A stretch of 64,000 nt of DNA from Enterovibrio nigricans DSM 22720 (GCF_900167155.1 NZ_FUXU01000009.1:1-64000), one strand, 5' to 3'. Counted from the first letter of the stretch, positions 40,043 through 49,562 are shown. Translations and numbers: made by a program. Notes: generated by a model from the sequence alone, not told the origin.

Positions 40043-40309
40043 TTAAGATGAAGACGTTGAACCACCAGCCAGGCGATCACACAGACCTTTTGGCACGACA
40101 ACGAAAGCGTCTTTCTGACCATCTTTGGTGGATGTACCTGCGCATGAGCTGGTGGAAGTAGCACAGTCATTTTTACCGGCCTTTACGACGCCATAGCATT
40201 TTTCCTTTTCTGCGGCTTGGGCAGGAGTGGCAGTCAAGGTGGTGGCACCTACAGCGAGCAGACTAGTAACGGCAGCAGCGACAGCAAAATTTGTCTTTTT
40301 CATGTTCAA
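40043..40309 (-). CDS. DUF2282 precursor peptide, bufferin-like (HvfA/BufA)
   Basis: An 88-residue secreted peptide. The signal peptide covers about residues 1-32 ([18 protein letters not shown], ending AQA). The mature part has four cysteines, at 38, 49, 56 and 77: [27 protein letters not shown] and VPKGLCDRL, the DUF2282 pattern. Such peptides are modified by the adjacent MNIO enzyme before export and bind copper in the periplasm in studied cases. A Ser-rich tail ends the peptide. It is the first gene of the operon; a ribosome site AGAGAGGA precedes the ATG. Confidence 0.9.
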   Translation of the reverse strand: MNMKKTNFAVAAAVTSLLAVGATTLTATPAQAAEKEKCYGVVKAGKNDCATSTSSCAGTSTKDGQKDAFVVVPKGLCDRLAGGSTSSS

Positions 40310-40333
40310 TCCTCTCTCGTCGGACGGATGTCC

Positions 40334-40349
40334 TTATGATTATCAATCG
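40334..40349. promoter_or_regulatory. Fur-box-like sequence upstream of hvfA
   Basis: On the minus strand ATTGATAATCATAAG matches 12 of 15 bases of the centre of the Fur consensus, including the whole TGATAATCAT core. It lies about 25-40 bases upstream of the hvfA start, where it could cover the promoter or leader. Iron or another metal regulator is possible; bufferin operons elsewhere respond to copper or other stress, so the identity of the factor is open. Confidence 0.4.
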
Positions 40350-40653
40350 GTTGTACTCAGACGCAGCCTTCAATAACCGCGCTCCCTTAAAAGGATAGGA
40401 TGCAAGGCTAAAAACTTTCGGTGTCACGCTTAATTTTTAGACAATAAAAAGTCAATTTTTGAAGTGACGATGGTTAATGCGTTGATTTGGATAAATATAA
40501 GCAACGTCAGTGGTTGTTTGTATACAGCGGTGTTCATTCACTTTTGGGATTTGATGATTGTGTCACTTGAGCGAAAAAAGCGAGAAATTGGGAGGGAGTG
40601 TTAGCCGTGCTCACTTAATGCGCGGAAACCTGCATCTTGCGTTAGTTTCGGTA

Positions 40654-40684
40654 TATAATCCTCAACCAGTGTATAAATAACCAG
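40654..40684 (+). promoter_or_regulatory. uvrD promoter -10 and degenerate LexA box
   Basis: TATAAT (40654-40659) is a perfect -10 hexamer; no good -35 is seen. GTGT-N8-CCAG at 40669-40684 reads on the other strand as CTGG-N8-ACAC, six of eight fixed LexA positions with an AT-rich centre, at the place where the E. coli uvrD SOS box lies relative to the start. The rest of 40350-40653 shows nothing recognisable. Confidence 0.4.
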
Positions 40685-40694
40685 TGAATGAATG

Positions 40695-42872
40695 ATGGAC
40701 GTATCCCACCTGATTGACGGTCTTAACGACAAACAACGCGAAGCCGTGGCTGCTGAGCTAGGCAATTATCTTGTCCTTGCTGGCGCGGGAAGTGGTAAAA
40801 CACGGGTATTGGTTCATCGCATTGCCTGGTTGATGCAAGTCGAACACGCGTCACCGTTTTCCATTCTGGCAGTAACCTTTACCAATAAAGCCGCTGCTGA
40901 AATGCGAGGTCGTATTGAACAATTGATGCATGGCACAGCATCGGGTCTTTGGTGCGGTACTTTCCACGGTCTTTGCCACCGCATTCTTCGGGCGCACCAT
41001 TTGGATGCTAACCTGCCACAAGACTTCCAAATCCTTGATTCAGATGATCAGCAGCGTCTGCTTCGCCGTTTGATCAAAGCGCAGAATCTGGATGAGAAAC
41101 ATTGGCCTGCACGTCAGGCATCTTGGTATATCAACGGCAAGAAAGACGAAGGTTTGCGCCCGCATCACATTGATGCCCAGTTTGATCCGGTAGAGAAGAC
41201 GTGGCTAAGGGTCTATGCCGCCTATCAAGAAGCCTGTGATCGTGCAGGTTTAGTCGATTTTGCTGAGCTTCTTTTGCGATGCCACGAGTTGCTGCGTGAT
41301 AAAGCCCATATTCGTGAGCACTATCAGGCGCGTTTCCAACATATTCTCGTGGACGAGTTTCAGGACACCAACAACATCCAATACGCATGGCTGCGTATGA
41401 TGGCTGGCACACAAGCGAACGTGATGATTGTCGGTGATGATGATCAGTCCATCTACGGCTGGCGCGGCGCAAAGATTGAAAACATCTCCCGCTTTTTGGA
41501 AGATTTTACAGGTGCACAAACCATTCGCTTGGAGCAGAACTACCGCTCAACTGGCAACATATTGAAAGCGTCGAACCACCTGATTGAAAATAACGCCGAG
41601 CGTATGGGGAAAAGCCTTTGGACTGATGGCCATGAGGGAGAGCTGATTTCCGTTTACAGCGCGTTCAATGAATTGGACGAAGCCCGTTTTGTGGTGGGCA
41701 AAATTAAAGCCTGGCATGACGACGGTGGCGCACTGAATGACACCGCCATGCTGTACCGAAATAACGCCCAATCACGTGTGTTGGAAGAAGCCCTTATTCA
41801 GGCGGGCTTACCCTACCGTATTTATGGCGGCATGCGATTCTTCGAACGTCAGGAAATCAAAGATGCGCTGGCATACTTGCGTTTGATGGCGAATCGTTTT
41901 GACGATGCGGCGTTTGAGCGCGTGGTGAATACACCAACGCGTGGCCTTGGTGACCGCACTTTAGAAACCCTTCGATTGGCGGCACGCGATCGTGGTGCGA
42001 CCATGTGGGAAGCGAGTAACCAGCTTCTCGAAGAGCAAGTGCTGGCAGGTCGCGCGGCAAATTCCTTGCGCCGTTTTATCGAATTGGTTAATGCGCTGGA
42101 AGATGACACCCGCGAAATGGCGCTGTTCCAACAGACCGATTACGTTATTCAGAATTCTGGCCTTCGTGCGATGTACGAAGCGGAGAAAGGCGAGAAAGCA
42201 CAGGCGCGTATTGATAACTTAGAAGAGCTCGTGACAGCGACCCGCCAGTATGAAGTGCCGGAAGAGGTGCAAGAGGATATGTCTCCGCTCTCCGCATTCC
42301 TTTCGCATGCCGCATTGGAGGCGGGTGAAGGGCAGGCCGATGAATTTGATGATGCAGTGCAGCTGATGACATTGCACAGTGCTAAAGGTCTGGAATTCCC
42401 GATGGTGTTCATGGTTGGCGTGGAAGAAGGTATGTTCCCAAGCCAGATGTCGTCAGAAGAGGCCGGTCGCCTCGAAGAAGAGCGTCGTCTTTGCTATGTG
42501 GGCATCACGCGAGCGATGACGAAACTGTATATCACGCATGCCGAAATGCGCCGTGTTTACGGTAAAGATATGTTCCACAAAGCGTCGAGATTTATCCGTG
42601 AGTTGCCAGAAGAGTGCTTAGAAGAAGTGCGTATGCGTGCCAAGGTTTCTCGCCCTGCCGCCGCAACCGGACGATTCTCGCAAACCCAGACCCAGCAGAA
42701 TTTTAATCAGACGGGATTCAGTTTGGGGCAGCGAGTACAGCACCCTAAATTTGGTGAAGGTACCATCATTAACTTCGAAGGAAGTGGCCAGCAAAGCCGA
42801 GTGCAGGTGGCGTTTAATGGTGAGGGTATTAAGTGGCTGGTGACCCAGTATGCCAAGCTGGAAGCGATGTGA
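40695..42872 (+). CDS. uvrD: DNA helicase II UvrD
   Basis: A superfamily 1A 3'-5' helicase for nucleotide-excision and mismatch repair. The 725-residue protein (start at the second Met, MDVSHLIDGLNDKQREA) has all motifs: LAGAGSGKTRVL, VTFTNKAAAEM, ILVDEFQDTN, VGDDDQSIYGWRGA, LEQNYRST, LMTLHSAKGLEFP and YVGITRAM. The C-terminal Tudor-like domain (GQRVQHPKFGEGTIINFEG) that binds RNA polymerase and UvrB is present. A terminator follows. Confidence 0.97.
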   Translation: MDVSHLIDGLNDKQREAVAAELGNYLVLAGAGSGKTRVLVHRIAWLMQVEHASPFSILAVTFTNKAAAEMRGRIEQLMHGTASGLWCGTFHGLCHRILRAHHLDANLPQDFQILDSDDQQRLLRRLIKAQNLDEKHWPARQASWYINGKKDEGLRPHHIDAQFDPVEKTWLRVYAAYQEACDRAGLVDFAELLLRCHELLRDKAHIREHYQARFQHILVDEFQDTNNIQYAWLRMMAGTQANVMIVGDDDQSIYGWRGAKIENISRFLEDFTGAQTIRLEQNYRSTGNILKASNHLIENNAERMGKSLWTDGHEGELISVYSAFNELDEARFVVGKIKAWHDDGGALNDTAMLYRNNAQSRVLEEALIQAGLPYRIYGGMRFFERQEIKDALAYLRLMANRFDDAAFERVVNTPTRGLGDRTLETLRLAARDRGATMWEASNQLLEEQVLAGRAANSLRRFIELVNALEDDTREMALFQQTDYVIQNSGLRAMYEAEKGEKAQARIDNLEELVTATRQYEVPEEVQEDMSPLSAFLSHAALEAGEGQADEFDDAVQLMTLHSAKGLEFPMVFMVGVEEGMFPSQMSSEEAGRLEEERRLCYVGITRAMTKLYITHAEMRRVYGKDMFHKASRFIRELPEECLEEVRMRAKVSRPAAATGRFSQTQTQQNFNQTGFSLGQRVQHPKFGEGTIINFEGSGQQSRVQVAFNGEGIKWLVTQYAKLEAM

Positions 42873-42895
42873 TTTCTGATTAAATTGAACAGATA

Positions 42896-42925
42896 AAAAA
42901 GAGGTGGCTAAGGCCACCTCTTTTC
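42896..42925. terminator. Bidirectional terminator between uvrD and the DUF2780 gene
   Basis: AAAAGAGGTGGC / GCCACCTCTTTT with TAAG loop; usable from both strands. Confidence 0.88.
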
Positions 42926-42944
42926 GTTTCTATGAATGACGCGT

Positions 42945-43457
42945 TTATTCGCCCGGTGTTTTCGGAGCCCACAGGCTAGTTAGAGCACCGGTCAGTCCTT
43001 CGCTGGCACCTTCGCCAGTAAGGTAATTGATGATCACTGGGGCAAATTTTTGCACCATTTCTGGATCCAGTCCCAGCATATTAAATACTTTCTGTACCGA
43101 CGCGATATCAGACAAATTGCTGCCAAGACCTGCAAGGATCATTTTGGTCAGTGAGTCCATGCCGGGCACTTTTTCCAGCAATTCATTGCCTTGTGAATCA
43201 CCAAGTGCCTGATACGCCATAGCAAGCATTGCGCCTGCGCCACCCGCTGCCTGGGTATCATTAACATCGAGGTCTTTTGACAGCAATTCAGTCAGTGGGT
43301 TATCCGCCACTTGCGTGCTTACACCTGAGAGTAGGTTACTGGCATCTTTGTTCGCTTCACTGAGCAAGTCGCCAAAGCCCGTTGCTTTTGTGGGTGCGGC
43401 GACCAGTATTAACAGGGTCGATAACATCGCCAAAATTACATTTTTTCTCATTCTCAA
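42945..43457 (-). CDS. Secreted DUF2780 family protein
   Basis: A 170-residue protein with a signal peptide (RKNVILAMLSTLLILVAAPTKA, about residues 4-25) and a helical mature domain rich in Leu, Gly and Ala (LSGVSTQVADNPLTELLS, GAGAMLAMAYQALGDSQGNELL, and a GLGSNLSDIASVQKVFNMLGL segment). This matches the DUF2780 (VcgC/VcgE) family, whose function is unknown. It lies 36 bases downstream of ggt in the same direction, so co-transcription is possible. Confidence 0.85.
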   Translation of the reverse strand: MRMRKNVILAMLSTLLILVAAPTKATGFGDLLSEANKDASNLLSGVSTQVADNPLTELLSKDLDVNDTQAAGGAGAMLAMAYQALGDSQGNELLEKVPGMDSLTKMILAGLGSNLSDIASVQKVFNMLGLDPEMVQKFAPVIINYLTGEGASEGLTGALTSLWAPKTPGE

Positions 43458-43493
43458 GTCCTCATATGTTCTGTAACTACGTCAGTTCGGTAA

Positions 43494-45269
43494 CTACTTT
43501 GCGATCACTAAGCCTTCCCGCCTTGGGTCGGCACCACCTTCCAATGAACCGCTGTCTATCACAATACCGTGTAAGCCTGAGGTTAAGTCACGTACGTTCA
43601 CTTTAAAGCCCATATTTTCGAGCGCTGGCTTAAAACTCTCCGCGTCTGTACCTGCTTCAAGATCGTAGGTGCCAAAACGGTTAACCAAGTGTGGCAAATC
43701 TATCGCCGACTGTATGTCTAGCCCCCAATCCAGATGCGCAATTAGGGTCTTGGCAACATAGCCGATGATGCGGCTGCCACCGGGTGACCCAACGGCCATA
43801 TAGGGTTTACCGTCACGCATTACAATCGTGGGCGCCATGGATGAACGGGGACGCTTACCCGGCTCAACGCGATTAGCGATAGGGTAGCCGTCTTTGTGCG
43901 TCTTAAATGAAAAGTCGGTCAGTTCATTGTTGAGTAGAAAACCGCGCGTCATTATGCGTGAGCCAAATCCGTTCTCGATAGTGGTGGTGATGGAAACTAT
44001 GTTGCCGTTTTTATCCACAATGGAAAAATGGCTGGTGGATGGAAGCTCGATTGATGCGTCATCGGCCCATTCTGGCACCGTGTTGGCGTGGCTGAATTGA
44101 GGCTGACCCGCAGCGACTTCTCCCAGTGCGTTTTCATCAGGAATAAGCGTTGCTCGACGTTGTAGGTATTCAGGCGCTAACAGGCCATCAACGGGAACGG
44201 GCACATAGTCACTGTCAGCGATATATCGACCTCGATCGGCATAGGCAAGGCGCGAGGCATCGCCAAACAGACGCCAGCTTTCAGGATTGTCTTTCCCCTG
44301 CTCTTTGAGAGGAAAGTGGCTGAGGATTCCAAGAATTTGTCCCACAGTGATCCCGCCAGAAGTGGGCGGTCCCATGCCGCAGATTCGGTATTGATGGTAA
44401 GGCGAACAAACGGGGGCTCGTTCCACGATGCGGTAATCCGCCAAGTCCTTTTTGCTCAGAATACCCGGGTTTCCTGCGGCTTGCTGCACCGTCGCTACAA
44501 TGTCATCGGCAATCTCACCTTCATAGAAATGATCGATGTCTTGCGCGACCAGTTTTAAAGTGTCTGCGTAAGGTTGATTAACCAGACGATCGCCAATGCT
44601 GAGTGGGTTGCCCGTATCGTCAAAGAAGTATTGATAGGTGGTAGGATATCGACGAAGTCTATCAGCGTCTCCGTCAATCAGCCCCGCCAGACGTGGCGAG
44701 ACCTCAAAGCCTTGTTCAGCTAGTTCAATCGCGGGGGTCAGTACTGCGCGCCATGACAGCGCCCCAAAACGGGCGTGAGTATCATGCATCAGACGCAAGG
44801 TGCCCGGAGTCCCGACTGAACGTCCTCCCACCACCGCATCATAGAATTTGAGTGGCTCACCGTCGTCATTCAAAAATAACGTTGGTGTAGCGGCCATCGG
44901 GGCGGTCTCGCGACCATCAAAGGTGGTGAGGGTGTTTGCCTTGTTGTCCCAATACACCAGAAAAGCCCCTCCACCAATGCCAGAACTTTGTGGTTCGACC
45001 AAGCCCAGGACGGTTTGGACCGCAACCATTGCATCAATGGCATTGCCGCCAGCTTCTAACATGGCGGCGCCCGCTTTGCTGGCATGTGGATTGGCGGCCG
45101 CAACCATCCATTGCTCTCCCTTGACGCTCTTGCGCATCACACTGCCAGTCGCGAGTTCAGGTGCAACGCTGTCAGCAACATCGGCTTCGACGGCGGCGAA
45201 TGCGAAATGAGGGAATAAGGTTGCAGATATCATGGCCAAGAGAAGTTGGAAGGAGGGGAGAGTTCTCAT
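43494..45269 (-). CDS. ggt: Gamma-glutamyltransferase (periplasmic)
   Basis: A 591-residue Ntn hydrolase that cleaves glutathione and transfers the gamma-glutamyl group. A signal peptide (LLLAMISATLFPHFAFA, to about residue 25) sends it to the periplasm. The large subunit starts with GGNAIDAMVAVQ and SSGIGGGAFLVYW; the autocleavage Thr is Thr412 in PSTSHFSIVDKNG, with downstream ENGFGSR, GKRPRSSMAPTIV and the GSPGGSRII oxyanion loop. All catalytic elements are present, so it should be active. Confidence 0.95.
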   Translation of the reverse strand: MRTLPSFQLLLAMISATLFPHFAFAAVEADVADSVAPELATGSVMRKSVKGEQWMVAAANPHASKAGAAMLEAGGNAIDAMVAVQTVLGLVEPQSSGIGGGAFLVYWDNKANTLTTFDGRETAPMAATPTLFLNDDGEPLKFYDAVVGGRSVGTPGTLRLMHDTHARFGALSWRAVLTPAIELAEQGFEVSPRLAGLIDGDADRLRRYPTTYQYFFDDTGNPLSIGDRLVNQPYADTLKLVAQDIDHFYEGEIADDIVATVQQAAGNPGILSKKDLADYRIVERAPVCSPYHQYRICGMGPPTSGGITVGQILGILSHFPLKEQGKDNPESWRLFGDASRLAYADRGRYIADSDYVPVPVDGLLAPEYLQRRATLIPDENALGEVAAGQPQFSHANTVPEWADDASIELPSTSHFSIVDKNGNIVSITTTIENGFGSRIMTRGFLLNNELTDFSFKTHKDGYPIANRVEPGKRPRSSMAPTIVMRDGKPYMAVGSPGGSRIIGYVAKTLIAHLDWGLDIQSAIDLPHLVNRFGTYDLEAGTDAESFKPALENMGFKVNVRDLTSGLHGIVIDSGSLEGGADPRREGLVIAK

Positions 45270-45406
45270 TGTTCGTCCTTTTCACGCCCGTCAACTGGAC
45301 TTTGAGTATAGTTCCCGATCGTACAGGTTGTGTCGGATTAATGAGGCAATGTGAGCGAATTTTGTTTTTATGGCAGAGAGATAGTGAAAATTGCGAAGTC
45401 ATAAAA

Positions 45407-45430
45407 AAGCGGCACAGGGTGTGCCGCTTG
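45407..45430 (-). terminator. Terminator after rarD (minus strand)
   Basis: AAGCGGCAC / GTGCCGCTT stem; on the minus strand it is followed by TTTTTT, six bases beyond the rarD stop. The 45270-45406 spacer holds the ggt upstream region with no other gene seen. Confidence 0.8.
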
Positions 45431-45435
45431 ATACT

Positions 45436-46341
45436 TTATGCTTTGTGTTCCTGTCGAGCTTTTTGACGCTGTCTGATCGCATCTATTGTAAAAATCACCA
45501 GTGCTGTCCAGATAAAGGCAAAGGTGGTGGCTTTATCTGCTGAGAGCGGCTCGTTGTATAGACCAACAGCCAGCATGAACATCAAACTCGGGCCGATGTA
45601 TTGAAAAAAGCCTAGCGTGGAAAGGCGAAGCTTGGTCGCTGCACCGTTAAAGCAAAGCAGCGGCAAAGTGGTTACCACGCCCGCAGCCATGAGCAACAGG
45701 TTCAGAGGCATGCTGTTTTCCATCATGTTGGATGTCGTGCTGTCAGCGATAAACAACAGATAAATAACCGCGGCGGGTAACAGCACAGCCGTTTCGATGA
45801 AAAGCCCAGTAGCAGCATCAACATTGATTTTCTTTCGCAGCAAGCCGTAGCAGCCAAAGCTGGTGGCGAGCACGAGAGCAACCCAAGGCAAAGAGCCGAA
45901 TGTGATCACTTGTACTGCCACCCCTAAAAATGCCAGTGAAACAGCAAGCCATTGGAGTTTTCTAAAGCGCTCACCTAAGAACACCATGCCGAGCACAACG
46001 TTAAAGAGTGGGTTGATGTAGTAGCCAAGACTGGCATCCAACATATGTCCGCTGTTCACCGCCCAGATGAATATTAGCCAGTTGGCGGCTATCACCACCG
46101 CGGTGATGGTAAGCAACCCCAGACGTTTTTTGTCTTTTAGCAGCAACCTGACACGCGACAGACCACCGCTCATTCGAAGGATCAAAGCCAGAAAGAAAAA
46201 AGACCAAAGAATACGGTGAACCAACACTTCCAGTGGTGGCACGTCAGTTAAGGCTTTGAAATAGATGGGAGCTACGCCCCACATGGTATACGCGCCAAGG
46301 GCGAGTAGAACGCCTCGGCGAGTTTGTTGCGCATCATTCAC
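45436..46341 (-). CDS. rarD: RarD, EamA-family transporter
   Basis: A 301-residue, ten-helix inner-membrane protein. RarD signatures are present: GVLLALGAYTMWGVAPIYFK at the start, VLVHRILWSFFFL, ANWLIFIWAVNSGHMLDASLGYYINPL (in outline) and the C-terminal LGFFQYIGPSLMFMLAV. RarD homologues are annotated as chloramphenicol-sensitive proteins; the physiological substrate is not known. It is divergent from recQ. Confidence 0.92.
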   Translation of the reverse strand: MNDAQQTRRGVLLALGAYTMWGVAPIYFKALTDVPPLEVLVHRILWSFFFLALILRMSGGLSRVRLLLKDKKRLGLLTITAVVIAANWLIFIWAVNSGHMLDASLGYYINPLFNVVLGMVFLGERFRKLQWLAVSLAFLGVAVQVITFGSLPWVALVLATSFGCYGLLRKKINVDAATGLFIETAVLLPAAVIYLLFIADSTTSNMMENSMPLNLLLMAAGVVTTLPLLCFNGAATKLRLSTLGFFQYIGPSLMFMLAVGLYNEPLSADKATTFAFIWTALVIFTIDAIRQRQKARQEHKA

Positions 46342-46622
46342 TGCGAAGCCTCGTTGTCATCAGTAGTCTAAAGAGCAAAAAACGCCATTTGGCGTCATGT
46401 GCAGCGAAAAATTGTGACGAGTCGAAATCCTGCTAGTAAGAAAGTAGGAAAATCGCTCTTAACGTAAATGTATTGGCTGCATTGGCCAGTATATGGAGGT
46501 TATCTCGCCAAGCACACCCCCTTACTGACAAATAGATGAGAAAATGGACATCTCTTTGCTTTGGCTTTCAACCTGAGCACGCTGCGTTTAGAATGAGCGG
46601 CTACCACACCATGAGAGGCACC

Positions 46623-48464
46623 ATGACCGTCACTGATTCATCACAAGAACAAACACAAGATCAGACTGTATTGCAGACGGTGTTTGGCTATCACAGCTAC
46701 AGGGACGGTCAGAAAGAAATCATTGATACCGCGATTGCGGGTAAAGATTGCCTCGTGATCATGCCGACAGGTGGGGGGAAGAGTCTTTGTTATCAAATCC
46801 CCGCATTGGTACTTGAAGGTGTGACGGTAGTGATCTCGCCATTGATCTCGTTAATGAAAGATCAGGTCGACCAGCTCCTTGCCAATGGTGTACCGGCGGC
46901 GTGTATCAACTCATCAATGACAGCCGAAGAGCAGGGGAAAACCTGGCAATCTCTGCGAGACGGGAGCCTGAAGCTGCTTTACGTTTCCCCAGAACGGGTA
47001 TTGATGCGCGAGTTTATAGAGCGCTTACAGTCAGTCCCTCTGGCTTTGATTGCAGTTGATGAAGCGCATTGTATTTCCCAGTGGGGGCACGATTTCCGTC
47101 CCGAGTATGCTCAGCTGGGGAGCCTCAAGCAGCATTTCCTCAATGTGCCTGTGATGGCACTGACGGCAACGGCTGATGACACCACGCGTCAAGATATCTG
47201 CCAGCGCTTGTCACTGACATCTCCTCATGTCTATTTGGGCAGTTTTGACCGCCCAAATATTCGGTATACCTTGATTGAAAAACACAAGCCGCAAGCACAG
47301 CTCACTCAGTTTCTGACATCGCAAACCGGTCAGAGCGGGATCATTTACTGCAACAGCCGTAAACGTGTGGAGCAGGTCGCCGAGAAGCTTTGTGATCAGA
47401 ATATTCGTGCGGCCGCGTATCATGCGGGCATGACGAATGAACAACGTGCATGGGTACAAGAAGCCTTTCAGCGCGATGACGTTCAGATTGTTGTGGCGAC
47501 GGTGGCGTTTGGTATGGGCATTAACAAGCCCAATGTCCGCTTTGTGGTGCATTACGATATCCCGCGTAATATCGAGTCTTACTATCAGGAAACCGGTCGC
47601 GCAGGACGTGATGGCTTGCCAGCAGAAGCGGTGATGTTTTACGACCCGTCAGATATTGGTTGGCTACATCGCTGTCTGGAGGAAAAACCAGATGGGCCAC
47701 AAAAACAGGTAGAGAGCCACAAGCTCAATGCGATGGGCGCATTCGCAGAAGCCATCACTTGCCGTCGTTTGGTGCTGCTGAATTACTTTGGTGAATACCG
47801 CGAGCAACCCTGTGGTAACTGTGATATCTGTTTAGATCCGCCGACCATGTTCGATGGTACCGAAGTGTCGCAAAAAGCCTTGTCTAACGTGTATCGCGTA
47901 AATCAGAGTTTTGGTGTCGGTTATACCGTTGAAGTGCTGCGTGGCATGCAAAACCAAAGAGTGAAAGATCACGGTCATGACAAAATCAGTACCTATGGTA
48001 TCGGCAAAGATTTTAGTCATGGGTACTGGGTCAGTATTTATCGTCAACTTATTCACCGCGGTTACTTGGTGCAAAACATTGCCCGCAGCTCAGTCTTACA
48101 ACTGACCGAAGAAGCGCGTCCTGTGTTGCGGGGAGAAATTGCGTTGGAGTTGGCGGTACCGCGCCTTGGCTTGTCGCCACGCACGAAAGCGGACAAGCTG
48201 GGTAAACGCAATTACGATAAGAAGCTCTTTGCCAAACTGCGTAAGTTGCGCAAAGCCATTGCTGATGAGGAAGACATTCCACCGTACGTGGTATTTAACG
48301 ATGCGACCTTGATTGAAATGGCTGAGATGATCCCGACCTCGCAAGGCGAAATGTTAGCGGTAAATGGCGTGGGTCAGCGTAAATTTGAAAAATACGGTGA
48401 TGTCTTCCTGGATGTCATTGAAGATCACATTACTTTAGGATCAGACCGCGCGAGTTATGGATAA
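46623..48464 (+). CDS. recQ: ATP-dependent DNA helicase RecQ
   Basis: A superfamily 2 3'-5' helicase of the RecF pathway. The 613-residue protein has [14 protein letters not shown], the aromatic-rich [25 protein letters not shown], the motif VI region [10 protein letters not shown], zinc cysteines (CRR...CGNCDIC, about 370-395), a winged helix and an HRDC domain ([21 protein letters not shown]). The frame is open from 46536, but GAGAGG upstream and the E. coli N-terminus fit the ATG at 46623. It overlaps the next gene by eight bases. The 46342-46622 spacer shows only upstream promoter-like sequence. Confidence 0.96.
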   Translation: MTVTDSSQEQTQDQTVLQTVFGYHSYRDGQKEIIDTAIAGKDCLVIMPTGGGKSLCYQIPALVLEGVTVVISPLISLMKDQVDQLLANGVPAACINSSMTAEEQGKTWQSLRDGSLKLLYVSPERVLMREFIERLQSVPLALIAVDEAHCISQWGHDFRPEYAQLGSLKQHFLNVPVMALTATADDTTRQDICQRLSLTSPHVYLGSFDRPNIRYTLIEKHKPQAQLTQFLTSQTGQSGIIYCNSRKRVEQVAEKLCDQNIRAAAYHAGMTNEQRAWVQEAFQRDDVQIVVATVAFGMGINKPNVRFVVHYDIPRNIESYYQETGRAGRDGLPAEAVMFYDPSDIGWLHRCLEEKPDGPQKQVESHKLNAMGAFAEAITCRRLVLLNYFGEYREQPCGNCDICLDPPTMFDGTEVSQKALSNVYRVNQSFGVGYTVEVLRGMQNQRVKDHGHDKISTYGIGKDFSHGYWVSIYRQLIHRGYLVQNIARSSVLQLTEEARPVLRGEIALELAVPRLGLSPRTKADKLGKRNYDKKLFAKLRKLRKAIADEEDIPPYVVFNDATLIEMAEMIPTSQGEMLAVNGVGQRKFEKYGDVFLDVIEDHITLGSDRASYG

Positions 48465-48768
48465 CGCACTCTTTTCTCTTTCTTCCTTTGATGCGCAAGA
48501 AGGGCGTCTTGTACTGGCTGCCGATGGGCTGGACTTTGATAATACAGACGCCTATCTCGATGCGCTTTGCCAGATGATTGATGCGCGCGTTTTCGACAAG
48601 CAAATCGATGCAGATCTTCATTCTTGGCTTGTTGATTTTGAAGGTGTGCGCTTTATGCTCCGGGGTGAGCATTATAGTGCCAGTATCTGGCTGGAAATGC
48701 TGGATGCAGAAGGGAAAGAAGAGTTAGCTTTTCTGCATGGTTGGCTAAGAAAACGCCTTTCGCGATGA
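48457..48768 (+). CDS. Small DUF3630-like cytosolic protein
   Basis: A 103-residue acidic protein ([52 protein letters not shown]) with mixed sheet-helix pattern, no signal peptide and no membrane segment. It resembles the DUF3630 family found next to recQ in vibrios; function unknown. It overlaps recQ by eight bases and is thus probably translated together with it. Confidence 0.78.
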   Translation: MDNALFSLSSFDAQEGRLVLAADGLDFDNTDAYLDALCQMIDARVFDKQIDADLHSWLVDFEGVRFMLRGEHYSASIWLEMLDAEGKEELAFLHGWLRKRLSR

Positions 48769-48783
48769 ACCGTTGAATCTCAG

Positions 48784-48896
48784 TTGTCTGCCTTTAAAAT
48801 TGCTGTATAATTCGCCACCTTCTTAGGTGTCAGACCACTAAATCTGGCAATTTGGTAATTTGGGTTCCCTCGCCCCCAATGACAAAAAGGTTCACA
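48784..48896 (+). promoter_or_regulatory. yhhQ promoter and structured leader
   Basis: TTGTCT (48784-48789) and TATAAT (48806-48811) are separated by 16 bases, a good sigma-70 promoter. The roughly 80-base leader starts with a small hairpin CACCT-TCTT-AGGTG (48816-48829) and then CAGA-N8-TCTG. Because yhhQ transports queuosine precursors, a preQ1 sensor would make sense, but I cannot match a known preQ1 aptamer. Confidence 0.5.
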
Positions 48897-49562
48897 ATGA
48901 GCACTTTTACGCCTGCGCAACAGCGCAAAGCCCTCTCTTTTTTGGTGGTTTTCCACCTCGTTATCATTGCGTCTAGCAACTATCTGGTACAACTGCCTTT
49001 CACCATTTTTGGTTTTCACACCACATGGGGCGCGTTTACCTTTCCGTTTATTTTCCTCGCGACCGATCTGACAGTCCGTATTTACGGTGCTGGCATGGCA
49101 CGTAAGATCATTTTCAGTGTGATGGTGCCATCGCTACTGATTTCTTATGTGCTCTCTGTGTTGTTCTTCCAGGGACAATATCAGGGCTTGGGCCACCTCA
49201 TGGAATTTAACCTGTTTGTTGCCCGTATCGCAGCGGCGAGCTTTATGGCTTATCTGCTCGGTCAAATCCTCGACATTCACGTGTTTAATCGCCTGCGCCA
49301 AACCAAGCAATGGTGGGTTGCACCAAGCTGCTCAACGCTGTTCGGTAATGCGATTGATACGGCCGCGTTTTTTGCTATCGCGTTTTACAACAGCCCAGAT
49401 GCTTTCATGGCGGCGAACTGGACGGAAATCGCGTTGGTGGACTATGCGTTCAAACTGGTGATCAGCCTTGGCTTATTTGTGCCAATGTATGGTGTGTTGC
49501 TGAACTATTTGGTCAGCCGCATCACTCAGGTGAATCAAGCGGCGGAAACTAAGTTGGTCTAG
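48897..49562 (+). CDS. yhhQ: Queuosine precursor transporter YhhQ
   Basis: A 221-residue, six-helix inner-membrane transporter for preQ0/preQ1 and related 7-deazaguanines. The signature SSNYLVQLPFTIFGFHTTWG and the conserved FPFIFLATDLTVRIYGA are nearly identical to E. coli. VDYAFKLVISLGLF and PMYGVLLNYLV follow. The open frame begins at 48852; AAGG at 48886-48889 and the family length favour the ATG at 48897. A terminator follows. Confidence 0.95.
   Translation: MSTFTPAQQRKALSFLVVFHLVIIASSNYLVQLPFTIFGFHTTWGAFTFPFIFLATDLTVRIYGAGMARKIIFSVMVPSLLISYVLSVLFFQGQYQGLGHLMEFNLFVARIAAASFMAYLLGQILDIHVFNRLRQTKQWWVAPSCSTLFGNAIDTAAFFAIAFYNSPDAFMAANWTEIALVDYAFKLVISLGLFVPMYGVLLNYLVSRITQVNQAAETKLV

Noticed and set aside
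48818-48896. preQ1 riboswitch before yhhQ
   Set aside because: The function of the gene makes it attractive, but I cannot place the known preQ1 class I or II signatures; kept only as a structured leader.
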